From Callaeas wilsoni (taxonomy: Eukaryota; Chordata; Aves; Passeriformes; Callaeidae), in the NCBI GenBank assembly GCA_013398955.1, contig VWPU01011884.1:124001-188000 (forward strand): a stretch of 64,000 bases of DNA, read 5' to 3'. Positions 1-12,583 of the stretch are shown piece by piece. Made by a program: the position numbers and the translations under genes. How positions within the stretch are numbered: the stretch's first letter is position 1; every line of letters begins with the position of its first letter. The notes beneath the pieces were generated by a model. That model saw only the letters and a program-made list of their open reading frames with translations. It searched no databases and was not told where the DNA came from.

Positions 1-1440
1 CCTAATTTCTAGAGGTTCCTAAGAACATTATTATGCACTAGAAGTTTCCAAGTCTCAGCTACTCACAGATACCAATCTTTTTTTGACCTCCGTCGGCTCA
101 TGCTCCAAGCAGACAAGAACTTGGTTTTGTCCCCAAGCCTTGCCAAAGCTGTATAAGTTAATGTCATGCTGACCTAACCACATTTCCATGCCTTCTGGCC
201 AGTTAGGAGACCATTCCATTTGCCAGGAAAGAGACCGGGTACACACAGCTTTGTGCAGCATCTGGAGTTACTGTTATGCACAACTGGTGAATGACCAGAA
301 CTCTTCTGTCCAACTCTCTTTCCAGATTTTCCCTCTATTCTAGGTGACAGATTGAGCTGTTAGGCATTGCCTTTGCAAGGAAGTCCTCAGCTTCTCTATA
401 TACTCAGCTCTCTCATTTGGCCCAGATAACATTACTGTATGCAAAAAATCCTATTAAAACCACTTATGAACCTATCATTTCTTAAGATTCCTTCCTTAAA
501 TAGCTCACACTTCTTTTTTTTTCTTCTTCTTTTTAATAAAATAGCTCTTCTGTTTGATTAACCAATACAAGAAGCCCCACAGTTCCGGAACTTTCACATC
601 CTATCTTGAAACCCATAAATTCCTGCATGGCACTACATTTCAACATTGTCATTTTTCTAGACTCTTTTCTCCCTCTCACCACCATGTCCATATATTTTAT
701 GCCACTCTTTTTCCTTGTCTGATTCATGGAATGGCCTTGGATGGATGTCACCTTCTTCTCTATTTTGTTCTTTTAATTCAATTAGAATTAAGAAATAGTG
801 CTGTCATCGTATTGAAGTTCAGCACACAGGGTCTTTGAGACTTGGCCTGCGCATATCACATTGCCATCCTTCCTAATATTGACTTGTAATAAGTGTATGT
901 TAAGTATTGATGTACCTGCTTGTCACTTTTTGTCTAAAGGGAAAATAGAAGGATGAATTTTTCTTCCCCTCCTCCCTTATTTTTTTAAATGAAAAAGGAG
1001 AAACCAACAGTTAAATATGGCATTGCACATCTTTTGGACCAAACCCTGTTCACTTTATTCTCATTTGTATCTTTATTCACTTCTGACAGGTCCTTTCATG
1101 TTATTTGATGAGCAATGTTTGAACTCTGTCAGTCACTGTCTGGATTATTGGGTTAAGAATAGAAACAAATAATTATATTGCCATAAAGGTGTCTCTGCAG
1201 GGTTTCTTTAAGAAGTAGATTTCCTGATTAAAGCAACTCCTGGCTTTTTTTATTTTTGAAAGGCTTTAAGCAATCTGAAATGTTGCTTTGATTCACCCAT
1301 GATAAGCAAGTACAAGCAGAAACGCTGCAGTACAGAGCTGCTTTTTATACTGTGGCTTTTTACAAAGGTTTAAATTACTAAGCCTAAATGAGCTTCTTAG
1401 AAAAGGAAGAATGCCTCTTGCTTGTCACAGCAACTGTCTT

Positions 1441-1461
1441 TCCTGCCTGCAGTAGGCAGGA
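1441..1461. other. Perfect 8-bp hairpin
   Basis: TCCTGCCT at 1441-1448 and its exact reverse complement AGGCAGGA at 1454-1461 flank a 5-base loop. There is no downstream U-run or flanking gene to give it a terminator-like or RNA-processing role, so it is recorded only as a structural motif. Confidence 0.5.
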
Positions 1462-1589
1462 CATTGACCTCTACCTGAATAGCCCGAGGTAAGAGGAGTA
1501 GCCACTGGAAATTATTTATAACCTGACCAGCTCATTTAGTTTCATCCTCTGAGGCCCTCAGAGTTGAACTGACACAGCAATAATGGCCA

Positions 1590-1700
1590 GCGAACTTTTG
1601 ATCCAATTAATTGTTAATGAGAGGTTTGATTAGCAAATAAAGGGCCTATTAGGTTAGCTGATTGTCTTTCTTTTGCAATACCAGAGGTCAACATTTTTTT
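1590..1700. promoter_or_regulatory. Candidate conserved noncoding element, homeodomain-motif rich
   Basis: The block contains the palindrome CAATTAATTG (1604-1613), followed closely by GTTAATGAG and TTTGATTAG, and then a lower-AT stretch. Dense TAAT/ATTA cores without simple repetition are typical of vertebrate conserved noncoding elements near developmental genes. This is inferred from composition only; conservation was not tested. Confidence 0.3.
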
Positions 1701-2536
1701 TTTTTACTGAAAGAAAAGCACACTGTGTACTCTGTGGTTAAATTAATCACATGCTCACAGGTGTTGAGTAAAGTTGATTCAGGAAAACAGTCAGCTTAGA
1801 CATCTGTCTGTAACCATGAGAAGGCCATAGGTATTCCTTATTTTGTTTATGATTGTTTTTTCTTTGTTTTGCTATTAATTAAACTGCCTCCACCTTTCTG
1901 TGAATGCAAAATATTGCAGTAGCCCAACCTTCTCCTTGCCCTGCTTTCTTCCAGACTTACCTTACAGTTGTCTTTTATTTTAATTATGCTGCCAGAATCC
2001 TCAGTCAGCTTCAAATTAATTAATTCTTCATATGTATTTAAAATCTACCAGTGTATATATGCAAAAATCATTCCAGTGATGTTCTAGTCCTGAAAATTTC
2101 CCTCTGAGTTATGACATGCTTCTCTAAAATTACAATGACTAAAGAGAAACACAAGATTAAGGATAAAATGAAACTACAAATGACACCTATGTAAATTAAC
2201 AGTATTTTGATCTCAGTGCAGCCATGCTGTATTTATACTAGTATAAGTTTGTAAATCTGTCATTAACAAATTGATCCCTGTAGAGTAGTTTTTGTTATAT
2301 GAACGTTTAATCTTCTTTCATATTACCAATAGTGCTCGGAAACAAGATGTTGCTCACTGTCTCTTCCTTCCAGCCTTAGTAATGTAGAGAAAGTCCTAAT
2401 TAGAAGAACAGTTAAGTTTGTTGTCAGGCTTTCAGATATTAAAAATCTGGAGATATGGTTGTCTCTTTTGCAGGGTGTGATTGTAGTCTTTAATTACATG
2501 ATCATATTGAGTTTTTCTGTGATTCAGCTGATGGGA

Positions 2537-2602
2537 GGGATGGATGGATGGATGGATGGATGGATGGATGGATGAACGGATGGATGGATGGATGGATGGA
2601 TG
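2537..2602. repeat. (GGAT)n tetranucleotide microsatellite
   Basis: Tandem GGAT/TGGA units run for 66 bases with one interruption (GATGAACGGATG, about 2570-2581). The flanks are unique sequence. An array of the same motif and the same length lies at 40992-41057. Confidence 0.95.
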
Positions 2603-5600
2603 TTACCAAAACCATCAGATCCTGAGTGTTTCTTTTCACCTTTGTTACTCAATGAATTCTCATGACATGGTTACTATGTGTTATCCAAACTTTGCCCAGA
2701 TGAAAGAAATGGTAATATTGTGATGATGTATCCTGGTCATCATTGTAGTACAAAAGTACACACCAAACAGCATTAAAAGAAAAAAGAAATGCAGAATAGT
2801 GAAGCTATTGTGATTGTTTGCTTTGTTTTACTTTTTTTGTTGTTGTTGAGTGGTTTTTGATTGGTTTTTTTTTGTTTTCTTTTACGGGAAAAGCTGAAAC
2901 ATTAATTTTATAGGTGTAGGCTGACTTTTGTCAGAGACATGTCGCAATACCATCCAAAAATTGATGTAGACTCATTAATTGGAGCTTTGCTCTGGACTCT
3001 GCAGACTGAGGTTTGTAGCTCTTGCCCAGTTAGTGGAACTTCTGAGCGGATGTTCCGACTGGTCAGCAAAAGGCAACAGCAAGGAGCTGTGAATAAGATT
3101 TTTGATGTTGATGGTAGCTTCAGCAGCTTGGTAGTCCACCTGGTCTATGCTCATGCTCTGATTTTTGCTTGTCTGTTTGCATGCATATGGCCTGGTTTCT
3201 CTGTAGGAGCTCACTGTTCTCTAGCTGCCTACTAACAGAGCACAGCTCTTACCAATGTAAGTATGAGCACCTAGCAAATTTGCTAATCAGTGATCCATAA
3301 AATGAAGAGTACATAATGAGTAACCACCTGCAAAATGCTTGGTTGAAATTACTAGACCAGCCTCATTAACGACCAGTACGACAAGAGGCAAGGTTTAATC
3401 CAGTTCTCTAAGGCTGCTTTAACCACAAAACTTCCTGTAATCTTCTCTGATCCAGTAATTGCTCTGTATCACACGAAGTGGGCGTTAGGTAAGGTTCCTG
3501 CTGCATGCAGACCTTGACTTTGCATAGGTTCTGCTTTTGCCTGGCTGTTTTAGGTTCACATATTTCAGTCATAATTCCTAGATCTTTGTAATGAATTAAG
3601 ACTTAGATCTTATGTCTGTCGTTAGCTGAACTAAAACCTTTTAGACCACTGCACAAGCCTCTATCGTGTCTGACTACAATCAGCAGTAGTGAGGTTTTGT
3701 CCTTTGCATAGAGACATTCTCAGAGGTAAATGAGGCCTACAGTTTGCCAAGGGCTTTCACAGAACTATTTTTGACCTTCAAGATGTACCTGAGGCCCTGG
3801 GAGCCTTGATTCTTTCCCAGCATCTGATGGGAATCTTCCTACTTCCCTGACCTAACCAGCCAGAGGTGTTCTGTCTCCAACTTTGTCAGACTTTAGCAAG
3901 ACTTATGCTTTACTTCAGTGTCCTTCCCTACTGTCCTAACCCTGCTTTTAGTACCTAACTTCCCTTCATCCCCATTCTTTCTGTTTGATCAGTGTCTGTC
4001 TCTATTTCTGGTCACCTTGATTGCTCTTTTTAGCAATAAATAGAAAACATTTTTTGCCTGAAGTTATATGTGAAGCTTCACCCATGCGTGTGCAGGCCAA
4101 ACCACACAGGCCCATGTGCAGCTGTAGACATGCACCCAATGGTTCAGAATTCTTACAGCCATAAGTAACTGAAAACAGCCTTTAATAATGAAAAGTAGAG
4201 TAATGATATCAGCTTGATGTAATAGACACGTATTTTCTCAGGGACATAAAATTCCAGTTTTATGCATTCTGCATAATATCACCCTTTGCACATGCCTCCA
4301 GTGAGTAAAAAAGGCAGGCCAATGGGTACAACCAGCAGAGTGGCCTTGCAGTTTGGATAGTAGTTAAAAAGAAAATTACAGAAACTAATTTTGTTTCCGG
4401 TGAAACTAATGGCAAAATCACCACCTGAGTTGACCGGGTAGGGAAATGCTTTGTAAAAATTACTTACCAGATATAAAGATAGATAATGAAGACATATGTA
4501 TTAAAAAGTATAATATGATAATGGAAATCTGTTAGTAGTCGTGCAATAACACAGGAATGGATAATAGAAAATATCTAATTGAGTCTGAAAGATGCGTTTC
4601 AAAATGAGCTGTCAGTTGAAATGAAGCATCCAAGAAACTGAAAAAGGAAATCTGTTTAAAACAGCAAGCTCCGAATAATCATAAATTCTCATTGCATGAG
4701 GTGTGTGACATGGCCATCAGAGCTTATGAGGAGATCAGTGGGATAAAAGGGAGTAACATATGCAAAGCAGACACAGTTGTTGTGCTGTGTTTGGATCATC
4801 TTCATTTCAAACCATATCAGAGCTACTTTAAGGAATGTTTGGTATTTTTGGATAGCTAAAACCAGAAGCCTGGAGGGCCTTGGAATCTGAAACCCTTATG
4901 AAGTCACATTACTGACACAGCATTTGCTGACAGCCTTCTGACGAAATCTCTGTCACAGACTTCCCACATTAATCTCTGTGCTTCGGACCTCATTTAATTT
5001 CACTTCAAATTGAGTCTGTTTTGGACACACATCTCCACCTGTAACTCTTTTTTTCCCTCACTGTTTTTTAAAGTTCTAAACAAACATCTGGTATTATAGA
5101 AAGCTAATATTTAACAAGAATGAAAATAATTTTTTAAAAGAGAAGGGAACCACTATCACAAAGTAATTTTCTTAATAGGATGACCAAAAATTGAATGACA
5201 TAGAAATGTATGTCTGCACTAATAGAGGAAGTGTAGTTAGATCTCTAACTTTTGATTGACATAATTCCTGCTATCTGCTTGTGGCCATATATTGCATGGA
5301 TACAAATCATTAACACTTTTTTCCCCCCATAGAATAGTTTTATTCTTCTTCAAATCAAAGTGAGCAGTGTTCTTAACTTTCTATCTCAGGCTTTGTGAAA
5401 ATGTTGACTATCAGCAAAAGGATCATTAAATTCCATATTTACTTCATAAGTCAGTGTAGCAGCTTCCTTGAGTGTGGTATCATCATAATTTTTAAACATT
5501 AAAATCTAGAAAAAATAACACAGAAGTAAGTGTGGTATATTCTGTTTAAATTACAAATTTTGTTATTAAAATTTGTTTTGGATTTCCCTAGCCATCACAT

Positions 5601-7040
5601 AAAGTGATATAATCTCATAATTAAAATGTCTAATTTATTTCCTTATGTTCCCAATGTTGTTGAAATTGGCCAGTGCTACTCTAGATGCCAAAGCTCTAAC
5701 AGACTCCAAATAAATAAAATAGTTTTTCTGATTTTATTTTCTGTTATTATTATGCTAATAGAAAAAAACATTTAACATAAGATCAGAGAATAATCCCATT
5801 ACAAAACAAATTCAGTGGGTAAATGCAAGGGCGATTTATAGAAATCAATGTTTGGAATATAGACATTTAGGGAAAAAAAGAGACAGTTTCATTTATATAA
5901 AGAATAGAACCCGATGATGAGTGATTTATGTTTGGAACAGTTCCAGTAACTTCTCAATCCATGGGAGAGTTTCCAGCCTACTGAGAGGATGAAATGAGAG
6001 GGTTTATGAAGGGAAATGAAAAATATACTGTGTTATTTATGAGAAGAAAAGGGGATGGAAGGACCAGTACACATTTCACGTAGGCATTGTAGTGTTCGGG
6101 GCGTACACACCACACAGTGTTTTTCCTCAGTCTTTCCAAAGCCACAGATGAGCAGATTCATAGACAAATGGAGACTTGTTTACACAGATTACAGTGTGAA
6201 AATGATATGTTTTGGCTGTTATCATGTATGGCTAAACATGAGCTGTAAGAGTATAGACTCCAGACTCAATAAAAATACAGTGGTGTATTTAGAATCTCAG
6301 TAACCTCTTGATGTCTTGATGGAAGGTGATTCTTTGGACTCTCTATGGATGAAATACATTCCCTCCTGATCTAACATAATAAAGCACTCTTGACTCATTA
6401 CTCTCTGAGATTTTTAGAAAGTTGTGAATTATATGGAGAAGAGGTTATTCACAAAGGCTGATTCCCATACTCCCTCAGTGTAAGCAAAGAAGCCTCCCTG
6501 AAGGAACCATCAGAGTCAGATCCTAAGTTTAGATGTGCAAAAATACTTCCTTGAAAAACATCTGTATCTACATAGACTGGAAAGTTTCCTTATGAAGAAA
6601 GACCCCACAAGGCTAATGCACATCCTTCTGGATGACCCCCAAACACTCCACAAAAATGCAGTCTAACAGATAAAACAATTATTCCCAATGCTTTCAAGTT
6701 TTATTCTTCATATTCATAAAAAAATGGTTTAGATAGTAAAACTTCATGTTGATCACCCAGCCCTTTGATTCTCAAAAAACTTAGTTCTATGGACATGATG
6801 ACAAACCCAGACACTTCTAAAATACAAAGATGCAATATACCTGAGAAATGAGTATCTTTTCATCTTTTTGTTTTATCTTGTGTTGCAACAGCACAAAATT
6901 TTGCACCCTGAAAAATTCTACTCCTCTCCAGTTTATTAAATATGCACTTGATATTTCTCTCCTGATGTGAGAAGAGATCCATATTCATATTTATTTTGCT
7001 CTAAATTAGCTACTCGCTTATTGACCCTAAATAGTTATCA
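2603..7040. other. Unique noncoding stretch
   Basis: No gene, RNA or transposon was recognised. One plus-strand frame is open at 2939-3235 (98 codons); it shows no family motif, and the opposite strand is also open over nearly the same span, which argues against real coding. 3700-4020 is somewhat richer in C and T, without recognisable identity. Confidence 0.55.
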
Positions 7041-7376
7041 TCTCAGCTGGAAATATATTAGAGTTCTAGTTGCCAAACAAATATTCAGCAAAAGATGAAT
7101 AAAAGCATATGGGGAGGAAAAACCCACAAAGTTTTCACTGCCAATATAATGGAAGGCATTCTGGCGGACAGCCATCTGCACCCGCTGAACAGAGGGATCC
7201 TGGGATGACATTGATCGATTTAACAGTAGGAAGGTATTAATGATATTCAGCACTGATGGCTGAGCCACTTCACACTCATTTGCATTTCCATTCATCATCT
7301 CAGCATTTATCATTATGAGGCGAATGCCAGAACTAATTAAAGTCTGGGCTAACAGGGTGACATGGGAGTCCAGCCG
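7041..7376 (-). other. Unidentified open frame, possible exon or exon relic
   Basis: On the minus strand 112 codons are open from 7376 down to a TGA at 7038-7040. Codon choice looks coding-like in the upstream two thirds (many CAG, CTG, GTG, GTC, ATC codons), and the peptide reads as mixed helix-forming sequence such as SVLNIINTFLLLNRSMSSQD. A pyrimidine-rich acceptor-like site (TTTCCCATATTTCCTCAG, ending at 7386) lies just upstream, but using it would bring an in-frame TAG (7379-7377) into the exon. A later AG directly before the CGG codon avoids that. Donor candidates (CA|GTGAAA near 7138, TTT|GTGGGT near 7132) are weak. I do not recognise the protein. It could be chance, a pseudo-exon or a real exon. 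Confidence 0.25.
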
Positions 7377-9676
7377 CTACTTATACTGAGGAAATATGGG
7401 AAACTTTCCAGCAGGAAGTAGACCAACCTTACACCAAACCCAATTAACTTAATTCCTAACTAAACCATTTGAGGGTCCTTCATTTGAATAAACTAAAAAG
7501 CTGGGATTGAAGTTACACCATGTCTTTTTCTCCTTGTGCTCTAGTAGTTTCATGACTCAATAACATTTTCTGATGTAGACATTTGGGAGACTTCCTTAAT
7601 GTGATTCCACTCCTCCTCAGTGACCTCCTCCCAATTTTGTCATAGGAAGCAGAGATACTATTTCAGATTCTGCAATAAAAATTAAGTTTTAAACCTAAAT
7701 TCTAACATAATTTGATCCTGAAGAGACTTAAAAAGTATTGTGAATATCCCAGTAAAAAAAAGACACTCAAAATCTGGAACACACAGAAATCTACTCTTTA
7801 TGTATAGCTAGCAAATTACCTCTTCAAAGAGAAATAAAATTAATTTTATTTGTTTTCTAGCACAAAAATATGAAATATTTCTTCTCTGCAGGTGAAGACT
7901 TGCTTGGCATATTCTCACAAACTGTCCTATTAGCTGCATTGAGGCAACGTGTAGGCAAAGTGACCAGGATATGTCTTGGAAAGTTTTGGGTTCAAGAATC
8001 TCCTTGCTGAAAGCTGGGAATAGTCATAAGGACATATTTTATCAAATTCTACTTAGGTCAGGTCTCTAGCACCTTTAGATTCCTTTGAAATTTCCAAATA
8101 GAAAGAACAAATGTGAAAGGAGAAAGGTGTAGTAGCACAGGAAACGATAGAAAATCTTTGCAAGTAAATTATTACTTTAACATTTTCAATTTTTTTTTCC
8201 AAATATAGGTAGAAAAGTAATAGTTTCAAATGTGGATTTTAGGCAACATTATCTTTACTAATGGTTCTATATGCTGTTTTATGTTTCAAAGCAATATTTT
8301 ATTTTTCTTTCTACAAGCATAAAGAGACATTTGATCTAGGCTCTGAGTGACATGGTACCATTTCATTGCCCAAGGAATTTCTCTATTAGTAAAATATATA
8401 CTGGCTACAAGGTCAAATACCTAGTTGCCATGTCTGTAATGAAAACACCTCTGTTTTCTGTGTACAACACAAATGGGAGAAAACATGGCTTTTATTCCCT
8501 TCTGCAAAAACATTAATGGTTTTTAAAGAGATACAACATCTTTGTCTGTCTAGTGACATCCCTTCATGCATATCCACATATACAAGAAAAGACCATGCTT
8601 CTGTGAGAAAGGCTGGGTCTCTCCAATGATGCTTCGAAACAGTTGAGAGAGTCATAGATTAAAATAAAATTTTCATAAACCCTTTAGAAATTTAACGAGA
8701 CAAGTAGTGAGCCTGTAGTCTTGGTGTATCTTGGTGAATCTCCTTCTAAGAGGAAACAGCCTTTGGTCATACCAACTTTTAGTGATTTCATTGGTTCATC
8801 TGGAATGCATAAAAGTCAGACAGGCATGGATGAACTGCTCAGGCTTCTTTTACCATGCATTCATGAAAAATATAGGCATTTTATGAAAGCAGAATGAAGA
8901 TATACAGGAGATCATTTTCGTTTTCTTTTCAGGCTGGCCAATTTTAATTTAGTCCTCCTTTGTGGTAACAGCTTTGTCCTCTTCCTGACATATATTTCTG
9001 AACCATTCACATGGCCAGGCAGTGTGTAGCCTGTAAAAAAGATCAATGAACAACGAAGGGTTAGATTATATTGACTTAATGTTGATTAGTTTACACTGAG
9101 TTGTCGGCTGCAAAAGATGTCAGAGCTTTTGTAGTTCATTAGCTCCCATCAATTGAACACTGGCTTAAATTAGTACACAAGGCTCTTCTTTTCTGTAATG
9201 TAATTTCTACTTGCATTTCATGCTTAGTTTTTCTGTCTGTACTTTCATGTGATGGCTGTTACAACATTTTTCTTCACGAGAGAAAAAGAAAAGAAAGAGC
9301 CTGAAAAATCAGAATGATTGCCAGGTGAGTTCCTGCTCATTTCACCTCGAGAAGGTATCCCACTTGCTACAATCAGTAAGATATCTGACACCAGTTATAT
9401 CAGAAGTGTTATTCACCTGCAACATGTCTTGTAATCGTGCTGGGAAATGACATCTCATAATTTAAAAATGTATGACTTTACTAAATTATACCCTTACTGT
9501 CACAAATTCAGCTGCAGCTTTTGGAATTTATATCACAGACCTGAAAAAATTTGGATTCCATAAAAATGCTTACTGTTGTTACAATATATCAGAAATATGG
9601 TTCTGAAATAGCTCTAATAGATGGTGCTAATAATATCGTTTTTTTATCTTTGGGGAGAGAGAAAGAGCACAGATTT
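7377..9676. other. Unique AT-rich noncoding stretch
   Basis: No gene or transposon was recognised. The minus-strand frame at 8413-8655 shows no familiar motif. The part at 9050-9180 is a homeobox-motif-rich block listed separately. Confidence 0.55.
9050..9180. promoter_or_regulatory. Candidate conserved noncoding element
   Basis: Non-repetitive AT-rich sequence with several TTAATG, GATTAG and CATTAG cores, CATCAATTG and TTAAATTAG within 130 bases. It is bounded by plainer sequence. The composition resembles conserved enhancers of birds and mammals; this is inference only. Confidence 0.25.
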
Positions 9677-9905
9677 AGAATCGTGGAATGGGGTGGGAAG
9701 GGACCTCTGGAGGCCACCTGATCCAACCTCCTTGCTCAAGCAGGCCCACCTACAGCCAGTTGTAGGACCATGTCCAGGAAGACTTCTAGTGTCTCTAAGG
9801 ATGGAGACTCCACAACCTCCATGACTCGGCAGCCTCTGTGGGCAACCCGCGCCAGTGCTCAGTCATCCTCAGTGTAAAAAAACTTCTTCCTCATGTTAAG
9901 GAACA
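9677..9905 (-). mobile_element. CR1 LINE 3' fragment
   Basis: The plus strand reads as the reverse complement of a CR1 3' end. It opens with a degenerate octamer end (AGAATCGTGGAATGG), then gives the usual GGGAAGGGACCTCTGGAGG, GATCCAACCTCC, GACTCCACAACCTCC and CTTCTTCCTCATGTTAAGGA segments. CR1 elements are typically 5'-truncated, and this copy fades at about 9905, so only about 230 bases survive. Many substitutions relative to the family pattern indicate an old copy with no coding capacity. The short open frames across it are meaningless. Confidence 0.92.
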
Positions 9906-12583
9906 AACAAGACAGAACAAGAACAAGTTTTATACTTATTTTTGTCAAGCAGCAGGGTATTTTCTACATGCTGGCCAACCGTCCAGCTGTGCTCTGTGGC
10001 AGACTTCTTCCACCACCATTACCACAGACTCTGAAATATGTTAGAAAGGGATGGAGTTTGCTGCCAGAAATACAAAAAAGTGTATTGCACAAAACTGGTT
10101 TTGGCAAGATTGATCCAAATTGGCACAGGAATGACTGCTAAAAAGGGGGTCTGTAGGAAGTAAAATAAGGCAAAGTTAAAGTTTGCATTTGAATGTAGAA
10201 CTATTTATAAGAGATTTCAAATTTTATATATGTGAGGTGTGATTCATAACTTCAGTGTCATTAATTATCAGTTTGCAGAAAATAATTATAGTCTGCTTGG
10301 AACATCTTTGCCAAAATGTTGTTGACATCTTTTGATTTGAGGTTCTGTGGAATAGTTTAATTTCAACATAATTTAGTTTCACTATTAAAACAAATGCCAA
10401 TATTTTATTTCTTCTAAAATATCCAAATCTTAAATTAAAATGCTAAAAATAAGACTCCTTATGTTACTAGATCTCTTGTGATTTTGAGAATACTTCTCAA
10501 AAACAGCAGTATTTCAAAATCTCTGTTATATAAAGTAAGTTTTGACCTTCAGGAAGTCTCAGTGTTGCTAAGAAAAGAGATGCCATAGAAGTATAGAATT
10601 TTAGTTCCATCTATTGACTGTACACAAAGCATATCATCATGTACTCTGTCTTTGGAAAGGTTTTTGGGGTTTTTTGGCCAAAATTCTAAAAAGAAAGCCA
10701 TGCAAAAATGAATTACGATTAGGAAAAAAAACCTTCTCATGTAGAAAAGGAAAAATACATAAAAATCTAGAGTGATCTTAATGATGTCTCTTAAACCCTC
10801 TTTTCCACTCCAACAATTTCAACTAGTCAAGAAACTTTCCAAGTTATTGATGTAGGAAATGTCTTACTCCATGCACCTGCATCACCTGGTTACAATTCTT
10901 GTTCTCTACCACTCTGTTCTTCTGACTGCTAAGCTCATGTGCCCATACATGAGAAAACTACATGTTCACATAATGTAAGATAGAAATTATTTGTTATTAT
11001 TACCCAGACAAGCAAAAATACACCAAACACAGAAACAAAAGCATATTGTCATCTAGAAACCATTTTAATTTTAACTTGTTTGCTCAGTGATATGAATCAA
11101 GTAAGACAACGCAACATGAACTCTGGCCATCCTGAGAATGATACATAATAGTTATAGATAAAATTGATTCTTATTCTGCTCCTGTTCATACATGAAAAAT
11201 CAGTGAAGAACTATAATTTGGACATTTAAATAAAATTTGAAAAGAATAGGAACAGACAAAAAAAGAGGATCAGGGATATTGGATTCAAAAACTGGTTACA
11301 ACACTTGAAATTAGGATTAAACTTTGAAGAAAGTAGAGTTTTTATTTCTTTTAACAGAAAGGACTGCTGCTAATTCTGTTTTAATACAAGCTTTACTAGG
11401 CAGTAAAGGTGTACTTTTTTGGTGATTCATGTTTCTTGCAAAACACCTTGAAAGGTAACACCTTGAAATGTCCAGTAAGCATCCGACACAACCAGAATAA
11501 AACTGGTGGTCATTCTGATATTAACTATACTTGTGGCTACTATATCAGTTAATCTCAAGATAAGAATACAGACTCATCTCCTAGAAAAACATAATGACGA
11601 TATTAGTGAATTTATTAGGAGTTTTTTAAACAAGTATTTAAATGGCCAAGTCCTGTGTTGCTTTTTTTAAGCTTATTTAATTGTTACATGCAGTTACAGG
11701 AAATAGAGGTATAGTTAAACACATTATTATAGAAAGTGCAATAAAATTCAAAACAATCATATGATATATCATACTGGTTTCATGTATTTATTTTAATTTA
11801 AATTCTTAACTAATTCAGTATAATAAAATGAAGAAGTATATTTTATTAAAGGAGGCTTTTATACATCACCATCTAAATAAGCATTTTATATCTCTTCTAA
11901 AATTAAGCTCATAGGACAAAGGATTGAGAGAGTTTGAGGCTTTTTTAGGGTAGTCATGAAAATAATCAAATACACTAACATGCCTGAGCTTCTCGTCTTT
12001 AAACCAGAGAGACAATTCATGAAGTGAATTTTTGTATGTGTTTTCAGGATCTGGCCATTTAAAAGGTTTCCATGGAGAAGTAATCAGAACTGTTCTGTAT
12101 GATGATATTTATTATTCATGGTCCTCCTCTAGCAGTAAAATAGCTTATAAAACAACCTTAGAGAAAGAAATACTGGAGCAGTCATTCTGTGAATCTCTTG
12201 TAATGGATAAGGACTTCAGATTCACTTGTGAAAGACTCTATTCCTCACTGTGTTCATGGTTCTGCATTTACAGGAACACACAATAAAGATCAATTTTTAT
12301 CTCATTTTCATGATCTTTTCTAGCAAATAAACACCATAACATAAACATGAAAGATTTGCCTTCTGGAAAAGGGAAATATAGTCCAGTGTCAGAAAAAGTA
12401 AGCACAGCAATCATTACCATTGCAAAACCAAACTAGCCAGATTGGCTTGTAAGTGGTATGTCTTCTCAAGGTATGAAGCTGAAAATATTTCTGGAAGATA
12501 CTGCATTCAAATATTTATGCAGTCACTGACTGTAGAAAGATGAGGAAATAATAACAAAAAAAAAGGCATAAAGTCTGTCCCCT
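9906..12583. other. Unique AT-rich noncoding stretch
   Basis: No gene, RNA or transposon was recognised. Open frames at 9893-10141, 10549-10740 and 12032-12286 are short, and none has a family motif. A G/T homopolymer mix (GTTTTTGGGGTTTTTTGG) lies near 10660. Confidence 0.6.

Larger units (their letters stand above)
1..2536. other. Unique AT-rich noncoding stretch
   Basis: No recognisable exon, repeat or RNA gene was seen. Open frames here are short and have no recognisable protein content. Two local points stand out: a perfect 8-bp hairpin at 1441-1461, and a homeodomain-motif-rich block around 1590-1700 that looks like a conserved noncoding element (listed separately). Poly-T and poly-A runs are scattered through it. 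Confidence 0.6.

Noticed and set aside
2939..3235. 98-codon plus-strand frame
   Set aside because: Opposite strand is also open over most of the span, and no motif was recognised.
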